Below are positions 39,092 through 48,360 of a stretch of 64,000 nt of DNA, one piece after another. The notes beneath the pieces were generated by a model. That model had not been told where the DNA came from. It saw only the letters and a list, made by a program, of their open reading frames with translations, and searched no databases. Source of the DNA: Candidatus Bostrichicola ureolyticus (GTDB lineage Bacteria > Bacteroidota > Bacteroidia > Flavobacteriales > Blattabacteriaceae). The DNA lies in the NCBI GenBank assembly GCA_029851125.1, contig CP100319.1:263762-327761 (forward strand), in the 5' to 3' direction. The position numbers and the translations under genes were made by a program. Position 1 is the first letter of the stretch. Each line of letters starts with the position of its first letter.

Positions 39092-40807
39092 ATGAATAAA
39101 ACAAAAATTGTAAAAAAAATAATTTCTTTACGAAAAGAAATTTATGAACATAATTATAAATATTATATATCTAATAATCCTGAAATATCAGATTATGAAT
39201 TTGATATGAAATTAAAAGAATTAGATAGCATTGAGAAGGAATATCCTGAATATAATGATTTAGCTTCTCCCACTAAAAAAATTTGTGAAGATGTTATTAA
39301 ATTTTTTCCTGTTGTAAATCATCGTTATCAAATGTACTCATTAAATAATGTTTATAGTCAACAAGAGGTTATTGATTGGGAAATACGTATAAAAAAACAT
39401 TTAAAATCTTATATAGAATATGTATGTGAATTAAAATATGATGGAATATCAATAAGTTTACGTTATAAAAATGGATATTTGATTAGTGCTTTAACTCGTG
39501 GAGATGGTATTCATGGAAATGAAATAATTAATAATATACGTGCTATAGATTCAGTTCCACTTAAACTAAAAGGTAATTATCCTTATGATATTGAGGTTCG
39601 TGCAGAAATTATTCTACCTTTAATAGAATTTAAAAAAATTAATCAAGAACGTATAAAAAAAGGAAATAAACCTTATGCTAATCCTCGCAATACAGTTAAT
39701 GGTTTATTAAAACAAAAAAATAAAAAACATTATTTAAATTATTTAGAATGTTTAGTTTATTCTATTATTAATAATAATAATATTAATAATAATATTTATA
39801 ATTATCAATATTATAATTTAATGTATGCTCGCGAATGGGGATTTAAAGTTCCTAAAAGTATTCAGATTTGTAAATCAATTACAAATATTTTTAATTATAT
39901 TGATTATTGGAATATTGCTAGATCTAATTTAGAATATGATATTGATGGAATTGTTATAAAGGTTAATAATTATCATCAACAAGCAATATTAGGTTATACC
40001 TCTAAATATCCACGTTGGGCTATTGCTTATAAATTCAAATCACAAAGAGTAATAACGCAAATTTTAAATGTTAATTTTGAAGTAGGACGTACTGGAGTAG
40101 TAACTCCTGTAGCAGAACTTAAACCTATTGGTTTTGATGGAACAACTGTTAAACGAGCTTCGTTATATAACGAAGCTTTTATAAATAAATTAGGTCTTTA
40201 TAAGGATGATTTTGTTGTTTTAGAAAAAGGTGGAAATATTATTCCTAAAATAATAGGCGTTGATAAACGGACTACTAATAAAAAATATAAATTTATAAAT
40301 ATATGTCCTGCTTGTAATACATTTTTAATTAAAAAAAATAATATATATTACTGTACCAATGAAATTGGTTGTTATTCACAAATAATAGAAAAAATACAGC
40401 ATTTTGTAAAAGCAATGAATATTGCTAATATAGGTCGTAATACTATTAGACAGTTATATAATGCTAATTTATTACGTACAATTGCAGATTTATATACAAT
40501 AAAAAAAGTAAAGCCATTTTTTAATGCACAAAATATTATAGAAGAAATCGAAAAATCTAAAAAAAATCCTTTTTATAAAGTTTTATATGCATTATGTATT
40601 CCTAATGTTGGAGAATATATAGCTAAAAAACTAACACATATATTTTTTAATATTGATGAATTAATGTTGGCTGATTACGATAAATTAATAAATATTAACA
40701 ATATAGGAAATAAAATTATTCTTTCTTTAAAAGAATATTTTTCAAAAGATTTTAACATAAAAATTATAAATAAACTAAAAAAAAATGGTATTAAATTTAC
40801 CATTTAA
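39092..40807 (+). CDS. ligA: NAD-dependent DNA ligase, lacking the BRCT domain
   Basis: LigA seals nicks in DNA with NAD. The 571-residue protein has domain Ia (HNYKYYISNNPEISDYEFD), the adenylation lysine K115 in ELKYDGIS, the OB domain, the four-cysteine zinc finger (CPAC...CTNEIGC) and the helix-hairpin-helix region. It ends just after the last hairpin; the roughly 80-residue C-terminal BRCT domain seen in the usual ~670-residue enzyme is missing. The core needed for joining is complete. Confidence 0.96.
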   Translation: MNKTKIVKKIISLRKEIYEHNYKYYISNNPEISDYEFDMKLKELDSIEKEYPEYNDLASPTKKICEDVIKFFPVVNHRYQMYSLNNVYSQQEVIDWEIRIKKHLKSYIEYVCELKYDGISISLRYKNGYLISALTRGDGIHGNEIINNIRAIDSVPLKLKGNYPYDIEVRAEIILPLIEFKKINQERIKKGNKPYANPRNTVNGLLKQKNKKHYLNYLECLVYSIINNNNINNNIYNYQYYNLMYAREWGFKVPKSIQICKSITNIFNYIDYWNIARSNLEYDIDGIVIKVNNYHQQAILGYTSKYPRWAIAYKFKSQRVITQILNVNFEVGRTGVVTPVAELKPIGFDGTTVKRASLYNEAFINKLGLYKDDFVVLEKGGNIIPKIIGVDKRTTNKKYKFINICPACNTFLIKKNNIYYCTNEIGCYSQIIEKIQHFVKAMNIANIGRNTIRQLYNANLLRTIADLYTIKKVKPFFNAQNIIEEIEKSKKNPFYKVLYALCIPNVGEYIAKKLTHIFFNIDELMLADYDKLININNIGNKIILSLKEYFSKDFNIKIINKLKKNGIKFTI

Positions 40808-40816
40808 AATTTAAAA

Positions 40817-41959
40817 ATGATATTTGACATTATTTATTTAGATAAATATTATGATATATTTAAAGAACATACAATTACCTCTAGAATATTTAGACATTCT
40901 GAATTATTAATACAATTAGAAAAATATAGTAATAAATGTATTATTGATTTAATAGGACATTCTATAGAAAAAAGAGAAATTTATAAACTACAATTGGGTT
41001 TAGGAAAAAAAAAAATAATGATATGGTCTCAAATGCATGGAAATGAAACGACCGGTACAATAGCTATGTTTGATGTATTACGTTATCTTAATGAGGATAA
41101 CTCATTGACTAACTTTTTAAAAGAAAAGTTGAATATTTCATATATTCCAATACTTAATCCTGATGGATCAGAAATATTTAAACGTAATAATGCAATAGAT
41201 ATTGATTTAAATAGAGATGCAAGAGCTTTAAAGTCTCCTGAAAGTAATATACTTTTTAATAATATTAAATCTTTAAATCCTGATATTCTTTTTAATTTAC
41301 ATGATCAAAAAAGCATATACAATGTAGGTGATACACATAAACCTGCAGTATTATCTTTTTTAGCTCCTTCTGAAGATAAAAAACGTACTATAACATATTA
41401 TAGAAAAAAAACTATGAATATAATAAATTTTATTGAAAAAAATATTAAAATCATTTTACCAGGTATGATTGGAAGATATTATGACGAATTTTATCCTACA
41501 GCTACAGGAGATAATCTTCAAAGAATGGGATATCCATGTGTACTGTTTGAGGCAGGGTATTATTTAAATGATTGGCAAAAAATTAAAGTTAGAAAATATA
41601 ATGCAATTGCAATTTTAGCAGGATTGTTTTATTTAGCTAATGAAGAAAATATTGAACAAGATTATAGATATTATTTTTCTATTCCCGAAAATAGCAAAAA
41701 TCTTATTGATATAATTTATAAAAATGTAAAAATTAGAAAAAAAGGAATGGAATTTTCCGTAGATATTGGGATTATGTATGAAGAAAAATATAATATTGAC
41801 ACAAATACTATTGATTTTATTCCTAAAATAATTGAAATAGGTGATCTTAAGTATTTTTTTTGTAGAACTGAGGTAAAAGCTTATGGAAAAAATTATATTG
41901 GCCAATATGGTAAAACTTATCCTAACATTGGTGAAGTTGCTAACTTCCAACTTATTTAA
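40817..41959 (+). CDS. Zinc carboxypeptidase-like (M14/AstE-type) hydrolase
   Basis: The 380-residue protein has the metallopeptidase pattern MHGNETTG (His and Glu zinc ligands), [23 protein letters not shown], a third ligand in NLHDQKS and a candidate catalytic glutamate in VLFEAGYYL. This fits the M14 carboxypeptidase / succinylglutamate desuccinylase superfamily. No signal peptide is seen. A peptidase on cell-wall or other peptides is possible, but the substrate is unknown. It lies 9 bp after ligA and its stop overlaps rpmH by 4 bp. Confidence 0.75.
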   Translation: MIFDIIYLDKYYDIFKEHTITSRIFRHSELLIQLEKYSNKCIIDLIGHSIEKREIYKLQLGLGKKKIMIWSQMHGNETTGTIAMFDVLRYLNEDNSLTNFLKEKLNISYIPILNPDGSEIFKRNNAIDIDLNRDARALKSPESNILFNNIKSLNPDILFNLHDQKSIYNVGDTHKPAVLSFLAPSEDKKRTITYYRKKTMNIINFIEKNIKIILPGMIGRYYDEFYPTATGDNLQRMGYPCVLFEAGYYLNDWQKIKVRKYNAIAILAGLFYLANEENIEQDYRYYFSIPENSKNLIDIIYKNVKIRKKGMEFSVDIGIMYEEKYNIDTNTIDFIPKIIEIGDLKYFFCRTEVKAYGKNYIGQYGKTYPNIGEVANFQLI

Positions 41960-42102
41960 GTTTCATTACTAACTGTTAATTTTTTTCTATTTTTTTTTCG
42001 TCTTCGTGCTAAAATTTTCCTACCATTATTATTTATCATACGTTTAAGATATCCGTGTTTGTTGACTCTTTTTCTTTTTGATGGTTGATATGTTCTTTTC
42101 AT
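41956..42102 (-). CDS. rpmH: 50S ribosomal protein L34
   Basis: This 48-residue basic protein ([19 protein letters not shown] and [16 protein letters not shown]) is a clear L34. It starts at ATG 42102 and its stop overlaps the convergent hydrolase gene. In many bacteria rpmH is next to the replication origin and dnaA, but here neighbours are unrelated. The first 59 bp overlap, in another frame, the end of the small membrane ORF 42044-42193. Confidence 0.95.
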   Translation of the reverse strand: MKRTYQPSKRKRVNKHGYLKRMINNNGRKILARRRKKNRKKLTVSNET

Positions 42103-42193
42103 TTTTTGTTTTTCTATTGCCTAATAAAATTAAAATAATTATACCTAATAAAATTCCAAATAAAAAATATAAAAAACGTTTATAAAAATTCAT
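42044..42193 (-). CDS. Possible small single-helix membrane protein
   Basis: A 49-residue ORF starts at ATG 42193, upstream of rpmH on the same strand. It begins [20 protein letters not shown], a positively charged start followed by one hydrophobic segment to about residue 25, then a short lysine-rich tail that overlaps rpmH out of frame. Flavobacterial genomes have longer proteins that begin in a similar way, so this could be a truncated remnant. Chance ORF is also possible in AT-rich DNA. Confidence 0.4.
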   Translation of the reverse strand: MNFYKRFLYFLFGILLGIIILILLGNRKTKNEKNISTIKKKKSQQTRIS

Positions 42194-42208
42194 AATAAAA
42201 TTAATAAT

Positions 42209-42616
42209 TTATATAAATTTAATATTACGAATATTTCCATTTTTTTTTATTATTACTTTATGATAATTAATAGGTAAAATATGTTCATATTTTTCAGGCC
42301 ATTCAATTAAACAAATATTTTTAGAAAAAAAATAATCTTCATATCCTAAATCGAATATTTCATATTCGTTTTCTATTCTATAGAAATCAAAATGATAAAT
42401 TTTTTTTGTGTTTGCATACAAATATTCGTTTACTATAGTAAAAGTAGGACTATTTACTAAATTAGTACTTCCTAAACATTTACATATATAACTTATCAAA
42501 GTAGTTTTTCCTGATCCCATACTTCCATAAACAGCTATTATATTATGATAATAATGTTGTGAAATGTAATTGCCTACTTGTAATAAGTTATTTATTTTTT
42601 TTATATAAAAATGCAT
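42209..42616 (-). CDS. tsaE: tRNA threonylcarbamoyladenosine biosynthesis ATPase TsaE
   Basis: TsaE is the ATPase of the TsaB-TsaD-TsaE complex that makes t6A37 in ANN-decoding tRNAs. The 135-residue protein has Walker A YGSMGSGKTTL, SPTFTIVNEY, HFDFYRIENEYE and LIEWPEKYE, all typical. It is divergent from fabZ across a 48-bp gap and 15 bp upstream of the small membrane ORF. Confidence 0.95.
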   Translation of the reverse strand: MHFYIKKINNLLQVGNYISQHYYHNIIAVYGSMGSGKTTLISYICKCLGSTNLVNSPTFTIVNEYLYANTKKIYHFDFYRIENEYEIFDLGYEDYFFSKNICLIEWPEKYEHILPINYHKVIIKKNGNIRNIKFI

Positions 42617-42664
42617 ATAATTAAATTTTAATTTAAATTAAACTAATTATTAATTAATAAAAAT

Positions 42665-43126
42665 TTGATAAAAAAACATAACAACACATTATATGATATT
42701 AATCATATAATGTCTATTTTACCACATAAACCACCTTTTATTTTTGTAGATAAAATTATAGAATTTACAGATAATCATGTTGTTGGAATAAAAGCTGTTA
42801 CTATAAATGAACCTTTTTTTGTAGGACATTTTCCTAATGAACCAATAATGCCAGGTGTATTATTAATTGAAGCAATGGCACAAGTAGGTGGTATTTTTGT
42901 TCTAAGTAAAGTAGATGATCCTAAAAAATATTCTACTTATTTATTAAAAATAGATAAAACAAAATTTAAAAAAAAAGTAGTTCCTGGAGATATTATTATA
43001 TTTAAATTAATTTTATTAAGACCTATTATAAAAAACATAATAAATATGCAGGGGTATGGATATGTTAATAATAATATAGTAGTAGAAACAGAATTAATAT
43101 CAAAAATATCTAAAAAAAATAATTAA
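42665..43126 (+). CDS. fabZ: 3-hydroxyacyl-ACP dehydratase FabZ (stand-alone, apparent remnant of LpxC/FabZ)
   Basis: FabZ dehydrates 3-hydroxyacyl-ACP in fatty-acid synthesis. The 153-residue protein has ILPHKPPFIFVDKI, the active-site histidine in FVGHFPNEPIMPG and the glutamate in LIEAMAQ. The start is TTG at 42665; residues before ILPHKPPF (YDINHIMS) resemble the linker between LpxC and FabZ in the bifunctional Bacteroidota protein, so the LpxC half seems to be lost. An ATG at residue 16 would cut into the fold. The stop shares TAATG with efp. Confidence 0.93.
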   Translation: MIKKHNNTLYDINHIMSILPHKPPFIFVDKIIEFTDNHVVGIKAVTINEPFFVGHFPNEPIMPGVLLIEAMAQVGGIFVLSKVDDPKKYSTYLLKIDKTKFKKKVVPGDIIIFKLILLRPIIKNIINMQGYGYVNNNIVVETELISKISKKNN

Positions 43127-43695
43127 TGGCATCAACAACTATTAAAAAAGGTTTATGTTTATTGCTAAATGGTGAAATTTATAAAGTAATAGAATTTCTA
43201 CATGTAAAACCTGGAAAGGGATCGGCATTTGTACGGACTAAACTAAAACATATAATTACAGGACATATATTAGAAAATACTTTTCCATCTGGACATAAGA
43301 TAGAAAACGTCCGTATAGAAACTCGTAATTACAAATATTTATATAGAGATAAAACATTGTTTTATTTTATGAATGTTATAAATTATGATCAAATTTTTTT
43401 AGATAAAAAAGTTATAAATAATTACCAATTTTTGAAAGAAGGGATTACAGTTAAAATAATTTTTCGTAATGATATTCCATTATATGTAGATATGCCTAAT
43501 AATGTAATATTACAAGTAATTTATACAGAGAAATGTATAAAAGGAGACACTATTATAAATGCTACAAAACAGGCTAAATTAGAAAATGGAATTACTGTGC
43601 AAGTCCCTTTATTTATAGATATTGGAGAATATATTAAAATAAACATTGAAAAATGTTCATATATAGAAAGATATAAAGATATAAAAAAAAATTAA
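43126..43695 (+). CDS. efp: Elongation factor P
   Basis: EF-P rescues ribosomes at proline stretches. The 189-residue protein has three domains: KOW-like N-terminus with the modifiable loop KPGKGSAFVRTK, a middle OB fold and a C-terminal OB fold with TKQAKLENGITVQVPLFI. The order fabZ-efp-sucD matches the remains of the flavobacterial lpxD-lpxC/fabZ-lpxA-efp-sucD neighbourhood, from memory of that phylum. Confidence 0.96.
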   Translation: MASTTIKKGLCLLLNGEIYKVIEFLHVKPGKGSAFVRTKLKHIITGHILENTFPSGHKIENVRIETRNYKYLYRDKTLFYFMNVINYDQIFLDKKVINNYQFLKEGITVKIIFRNDIPLYVDMPNNVILQVIYTEKCIKGDTIINATKQAKLENGITVQVPLFIDIGEYIKINIEKCSYIERYKDIKKN

Positions 43696-43696
43696 A

Positions 43697-44575
43697 ATGA
43701 GCATTTTAGTTAACAAAAATTCAAAAGTGATTGTACAAGGATTTACTGGAAAAGAGGGAAGTTTTCATTCAGAGAAAATGATTGATTATGGAACTAATGT
43801 AATAGGAGGAGTTACACCAGGTAAAGGTGGCCAAATACATTTAGAAAAACCTGTATTTAATACAGTAGAAGAAGCAGTAAAAGAATTAGGATTAATTGAT
43901 GTAAGCATAATTTTTGTTCCTGCAATATTTGCTGCTGATGTTATACTTGAAGCAGCTTACGCTGGAATATCACTTATAGTTTGTATTACTGAAGGTATAC
44001 CTATTTCAGATATGATTAAAGTAAAATATTATCTAAATAATAAAAATTGTAAATTAATTGGTCCCAATTGTCCTGGAATAATAACAGTTGAAGAAACTTT
44101 AATAGGTATTATGCCTAGTTATATATTTAAAAAAGGAAATATAGGTATTATATCTAGATCTGGAACATTAACTTACGAAGTAGCTGATCAAATAGTTAAA
44201 GCAGGTTATGGTATATCTACAGCAATTGGTATTGGGGGTGATTATATTATTGGTTTTAGTATACTAGAAATAATAAAATTATTTATGAACGATCCAGATA
44301 CTGATGCTATTGTATTGATAGGAGAAATTGGTGGACAACTTGAAATTGAAGCAGCAAAATGGATAAAAAAAAATAAGTGTAATAAACCAGTAATTGGATT
44401 TATTGCTGGTTTAACTGCACCAAAAGGACGTATTATGGGACATGCTGGAGCTATAATTGGTGGCCATAATGAAACAGCACAATTTAAAATTGAAATAATG
44501 AAAAAATGTGGTATATATGTAGTAACATCTATTGCTAAAATAGGAGATGATATAAGTAAAATACTTATGAAATAA
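43697..44575 (+). CDS. sucD: Succinyl-CoA ligase, alpha subunit
   Basis: SucD carries the phosphohistidine site and binds CoA. The 292-residue protein has VQGFTGKEGSFHSEKM, GGVTPGKGG, GPNCPGII and the active-site histidine in GHAGAIIGGHNE. Partner of SucC at 7600-8784, so the enzyme is encoded at two loci. Follows efp after 1 bp. Confidence 0.97.
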   Translation: MSILVNKNSKVIVQGFTGKEGSFHSEKMIDYGTNVIGGVTPGKGGQIHLEKPVFNTVEEAVKELGLIDVSIIFVPAIFAADVILEAAYAGISLIVCITEGIPISDMIKVKYYLNNKNCKLIGPNCPGIITVEETLIGIMPSYIFKKGNIGIISRSGTLTYEVADQIVKAGYGISTAIGIGGDYIIGFSILEIIKLFMNDPDTDAIVLIGEIGGQLEIEAAKWIKKNKCNKPVIGFIAGLTAPKGRIMGHAGAIIGGHNETAQFKIEIMKKCGIYVVTSIAKIGDDISKILMK

Positions 44576-44592
44576 TAAAATATAATTATATA

Positions 44593-44615
44593 TATTTATT
44601 ACTTTGTAATAAATA
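44593..44615 (+). terminator. Weak hairpin between sucD and ahpC-like gene
   Basis: TATTTATTA and TAATAAATA form 9-bp arms around CTTTG, 17 bp after the sucD stop. All-AT stem; it could slow transcription or protect the 3' end, but may be chance. Confidence 0.3.
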
Positions 44616-44623
44616 AAATATAT

Positions 44624-45256
44624 ATGAAAGTTTTAGTTGGAAAATATGCTCCTAATTTTAAAGCGAATGCTATAATAAATAACAAAATAATAGAAAACTT
44701 TAAATTAAAACAATTTATAGGAAAGTATGTATTATTATTTTTTTATCCTAAAGATTTTACTTTTGTATGTCCTACTGAATTACATGCTTTTCAAGAAAAA
44801 CTACAAGATTTTGAATCAAGAAATGTACAAATTATTGCTGTCTCTACAGATACAGAACAATCCCATTGGGGATGGATGCAGCTATCAAAACAAGAAGGTG
44901 GAATAAAAGGCATTACCTATCCTATTGTAGCTGATACTAATAAAACTATTTCTTATAATTATGGAGTTTTAGCAGGTGATTGGATTTATGATGAAGAAAA
45001 AGATCAAATAGAAGCAGATAAAGAATTGGTGGCTTATAGAGGACTTTTTTTAATTGATAAAGAAGGTATTATACGTCATCAATTAATTAATGATATGCCA
45101 ATAGGTAGAAATGTAAATGAAGCGCTACGTATCGTAGATGCACTAATTTTTTTTGAAAAAAATGGAGAAGTATGTCCAGCTAATTGGAAATTAGGTGATA
45201 AAGGTATAAAAACTGATCATAAAAGTGTAGCACTATATTTATCTAAAAAGAAATAA
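44624..45256 (+). CDS. Peroxiredoxin, AhpC/typical 2-Cys type
   Basis: The 210-residue enzyme reduces hydrogen and organic peroxides. The peroxidatic cysteine is C49 in DFTFVCPTELHAF and the resolving cysteine is in GEVCPANW near residue 180. The form matches AhpC-type peroxiredoxins, here likely kept reduced by a thioredoxin system: trxB is at the right edge. It complements sodA. It follows sucD after a 48-bp gap with a hairpin. Confidence 0.93.
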   Translation: MKVLVGKYAPNFKANAIINNKIIENFKLKQFIGKYVLLFFYPKDFTFVCPTELHAFQEKLQDFESRNVQIIAVSTDTEQSHWGWMQLSKQEGGIKGITYPIVADTNKTISYNYGVLAGDWIYDEEKDQIEADKELVAYRGLFLIDKEGIIRHQLINDMPIGRNVNEALRIVDALIFFEKNGEVCPANWKLGDKGIKTDHKSVALYLSKKK

Positions 45257-45270
45257 TCCTTTTAAAAATA

Positions 45271-47022
45271 ATGAATAGTATAAAATGTATAAAATCAGTT
45301 TTAAAAGATATTAAATTTATAGATACGCGGGAATTAGAAATTCAATATACTGACAAAAAATATAAAGGATATGTTACATTAATTATATTTCCATTATTAA
45401 AGATTATTAAAAAACCTTTGAAAGAAATTGGACAAGAGTTAGGCAATAACATAAAAAAAAAATTATCATTTATTAAATCATTTAATGTTATTAATGGATT
45501 TTTAAATTTAGAATTTAAAGATGAGTATTATTTGGAATTATTATTAATAATAAAACAAGGATTATTTCAAATAAATAAAAAAAAAAAACAATTATTAATG
45601 ATAGAATATTCTTCACCTAATACTAATAAGCCTTTACACTTAGGACATATTCGTAATTGTATATTAGGCCAATCAATTGCCAATATATTTGATACTCTAG
45701 GATACAAAGTAATCAGAACCCAACTTATTAACGATAGGGGAATACATATTTGTAAATCTATGGTTGCTTGGAAAAAATTGGGTAAAGGAAAAACTCCACA
45801 AAATACAAATATAAAAGGAGATCATTTTGTTGGTAAATATTATGTAGAATTTGAAAATTTGAAACGTAAAGAAATTGAAACATTATTATCATTAGGATAT
45901 AATCATAATGAAGCTGAAGAAAAATCTAAAATAATGCAATCTGTCCGTGAAACTTTACGTAAATGGGAAAATGGTGACCATTATACTATTGAAATTTGGA
46001 ATAAATTGAACAAATGGGTTTATGAAGGGTTTGAAGAAACCTATCGTAGATTAGGAATTACTTTTGATGAAGTTCAATATGAAAGTAATACTTATATTTT
46101 AGGAAAAAAAATTATAAAAGAAGGTATTCGAAAAGGTATTTTTTATAAAAAAGATGATGGTTCTGTATGGATTGATTTTAAAAATAAAACATTAAATAAA
46201 AAATTACTGTTACGATCTGATGGCACTTCAGTATATCTTACTCAAGATATTGGAACAGCTGTAGAACGTTTTAGAAAATATCCTATAGATAAATTAATTT
46301 ATACTGTAGGTGAAGAACAAAATTATCATTTTAAAATTTTATTTATTATTTTAAATCGTTTAGGGTATCCATGGGCTAAAAAACTTTTCCATCTTTCATA
46401 TGGTATGGTAAATTTACCTTATGGAAAAATGAAATCAAGAGAAGGGACTGTTGTAGATGCAGATGACTTAATGAGCAAAATGCATCATACAGCTATGAAT
46501 ATTACTAAACAACTAGGAAAATTTAAAAATTGTTCAAAACAAGAAGAATATCAATTATTTGAAAAAATTGGTATTGCTGCTTTAAAATATTATATACTTA
46601 AAGTTAATCCTAAGAAAAGTATTATATTCGATCCTATGGAGTCTATTGATTTTAAAGGATGTACTGGTCCATATATTCAATATACTTACGCACGTATTTG
46701 CTCATTAAAAATAAAAATCCAAAATAATAAAAATTATAGTAAATCTATATCATTAAATATATATGAACGTACTATTATTAAAACGTTGGAACAGTATATT
46801 TCAATTATTAAAAGTGTAGCAAATAATTTAGATCCTTCTATTTTAGCAAATTATATATATAATTTATCGAAAAAATTCAATGATTTTTATCAAAATATTA
46901 AGGTTATTAATGAAATAAATGAAGATAAAAAATATTTTCGTATTAATTTATCATCAATTGTAGGAGATATTTTAAAACATGGTATGGAATTATTAGGAAT
47001 TTCAATGCTTGAACGTATGTAA
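45271..47022 (+). CDS. argS: Arginyl-tRNA synthetase
   Basis: ArgRS charges tRNA-Arg. The 583-residue protein has the additional N-terminal domain, the HIGH motif HLGH at about residue 123 (EYSSPNTNKPLHLGHIRN), the KMSK-like region YGKMKSREGTVVDADD and an all-helical anticodon-binding domain ending with LLGISMLERM. Normal length. ATG start 14 bp after the peroxiredoxin gene. Confidence 0.97.
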   Translation: MNSIKCIKSVLKDIKFIDTRELEIQYTDKKYKGYVTLIIFPLLKIIKKPLKEIGQELGNNIKKKLSFIKSFNVINGFLNLEFKDEYYLELLLIIKQGLFQINKKKKQLLMIEYSSPNTNKPLHLGHIRNCILGQSIANIFDTLGYKVIRTQLINDRGIHICKSMVAWKKLGKGKTPQNTNIKGDHFVGKYYVEFENLKRKEIETLLSLGYNHNEAEEKSKIMQSVRETLRKWENGDHYTIEIWNKLNKWVYEGFEETYRRLGITFDEVQYESNTYILGKKIIKEGIRKGIFYKKDDGSVWIDFKNKTLNKKLLLRSDGTSVYLTQDIGTAVERFRKYPIDKLIYTVGEEQNYHFKILFIILNRLGYPWAKKLFHLSYGMVNLPYGKMKSREGTVVDADDLMSKMHHTAMNITKQLGKFKNCSKQEEYQLFEKIGIAALKYYILKVNPKKSIIFDPMESIDFKGCTGPYIQYTYARICSLKIKIQNNKNYSKSISLNIYERTIIKTLEQYISIIKSVANNLDPSILANYIYNLSKKFNDFYQNIKVINEINEDKKYFRINLSSIVGDILKHGMELLGISMLERM

Positions 47023-47042
47023 CACAAAAATAAATAAATAAT

Positions 47043-48359
47043 ATGTTTAACATTTTACAAAAAAAATTAAATAAAGCTTTTGAATTGTTAAAGGGAAAAA
47101 AAATAATAAATGAAGAAAATATTACAAACACACTTAAAGAAATACATAATGCTTTAATTTATGCTGATGTTAACTATCACATAGCAAAAGATTTTATTAA
47201 AAAAATAAAAAATAAAGTCATATATTCTACTAATATAATTGATTATAGAACCTATTTAATAAAAATTGTTTATAGTGAATTAACTAATTTAATGGGTGGA
47301 AATAATGTAGATATTAATTTGTTAGAAAATCCTAATATCATTCTTATAGTGGGTTTACAAGGTAGTGGTAAAACTACTTTTTCAGTTAAACTTGCTAGAT
47401 TTTTAAAAATAAAAAAACATAAGAATCCTTTGCTAGTGGCAGCAGATGTTTACCGTCCAGCAGCTATTAATCAAATAAATATTTTAGGTACAAAAGTTAA
47501 TGTTCCAGTTTTTTCTATTAAAAATAACAAAGATCCCGTAGATATAATTATAAAATCTATTGAACAAGCAAAAGTTAATAATAATAATGTTATTATTATT
47601 GATACAGCTGGTCGTTTATCTGTTAATAAATTTATGATGAATGAAATAAAAAATATTTACAATTCAATAAAACCAACAGAGACTTTATTTATAATTGATG
47701 CTATGATGGGTCAAGATGCTATTAATATAGCTAAATCATTTAATAATGAGATTAATTTGGATGGAGTAGTTTTAACTAAATTAGATAGTGATGCTAGGGG
47801 TGGAGCTGCTTTAACTGTTTGTAGTGTTATTAATAAACCTATTAAATTTATTAGTACTGGTGAAAATATGGAATCTATAAGCGTTTTCTATCCTAATAGG
47901 ATGGCTAGTCGTATTTTAGGTATGGGTGATATTGTTTCTTTAGTAGAAAAAGTTAAAGAGCAATTTGATGAAACACAAGTTAAAAATATACAAGAAAAAA
48001 TAGAACAAAGTACATTTAATTTTAATGATTTTTTAGAGCATATTAAAAAAATAAAAAAAATGGGCAATATAAAAGATATCATAGATATGATACCTTGTCC
48101 TACTACTAATATTAATATAGAAAATTTTAGTAAAATAGAAGCAATTATTTATTCAATGACACCTCTGGAACGTAAACAACCTTTAATTTTAAATAAAAGT
48201 AGAAAAATACGTATTGCTAAAGGATCTGGTACTTCACTTGAAGATATTAATAATATTATTTCTAAATTTTCATATATTAGTAATATGCTTAAACCCCTGA
48301 AAAATATTTCAATAAAAGATGCTTTATCAATGATAAAATCAAAATTTTATAATCAATAA
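47043..48359 (+). CDS. ffh: Signal recognition particle protein Ffh
   Basis: Ffh is the SRP GTPase that binds signal sequences with the RNA at 33995-34095. The 438-residue protein has the N domain, G1 GLQGSGKTTF near residue 103, DVYRPAA, DTAGRL near 186 and TKLDSDARGG, then a methionine-containing M domain (about residues 300-430) with the RNA-binding RIAKGSGTSLEDIN. The gene neighbour glpF follows after 1 bp. Confidence 0.96.
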   Translation: MFNILQKKLNKAFELLKGKKIINEENITNTLKEIHNALIYADVNYHIAKDFIKKIKNKVIYSTNIIDYRTYLIKIVYSELTNLMGGNNVDINLLENPNIILIVGLQGSGKTTFSVKLARFLKIKKHKNPLLVAADVYRPAAINQINILGTKVNVPVFSIKNNKDPVDIIIKSIEQAKVNNNNVIIIDTAGRLSVNKFMMNEIKNIYNSIKPTETLFIIDAMMGQDAINIAKSFNNEINLDGVVLTKLDSDARGGAALTVCSVINKPIKFISTGENMESISVFYPNRMASRILGMGDIVSLVEKVKEQFDETQVKNIQEKIEQSTFNFNDFLEHIKKIKKMGNIKDIIDMIPCPTTNINIENFSKIEAIIYSMTPLERKQPLILNKSRKIRIAKGSGTSLEDINNIISKFSYISNMLKPLKNISIKDALSMIKSKFYNQ

Positions 48360-48360
48360 A

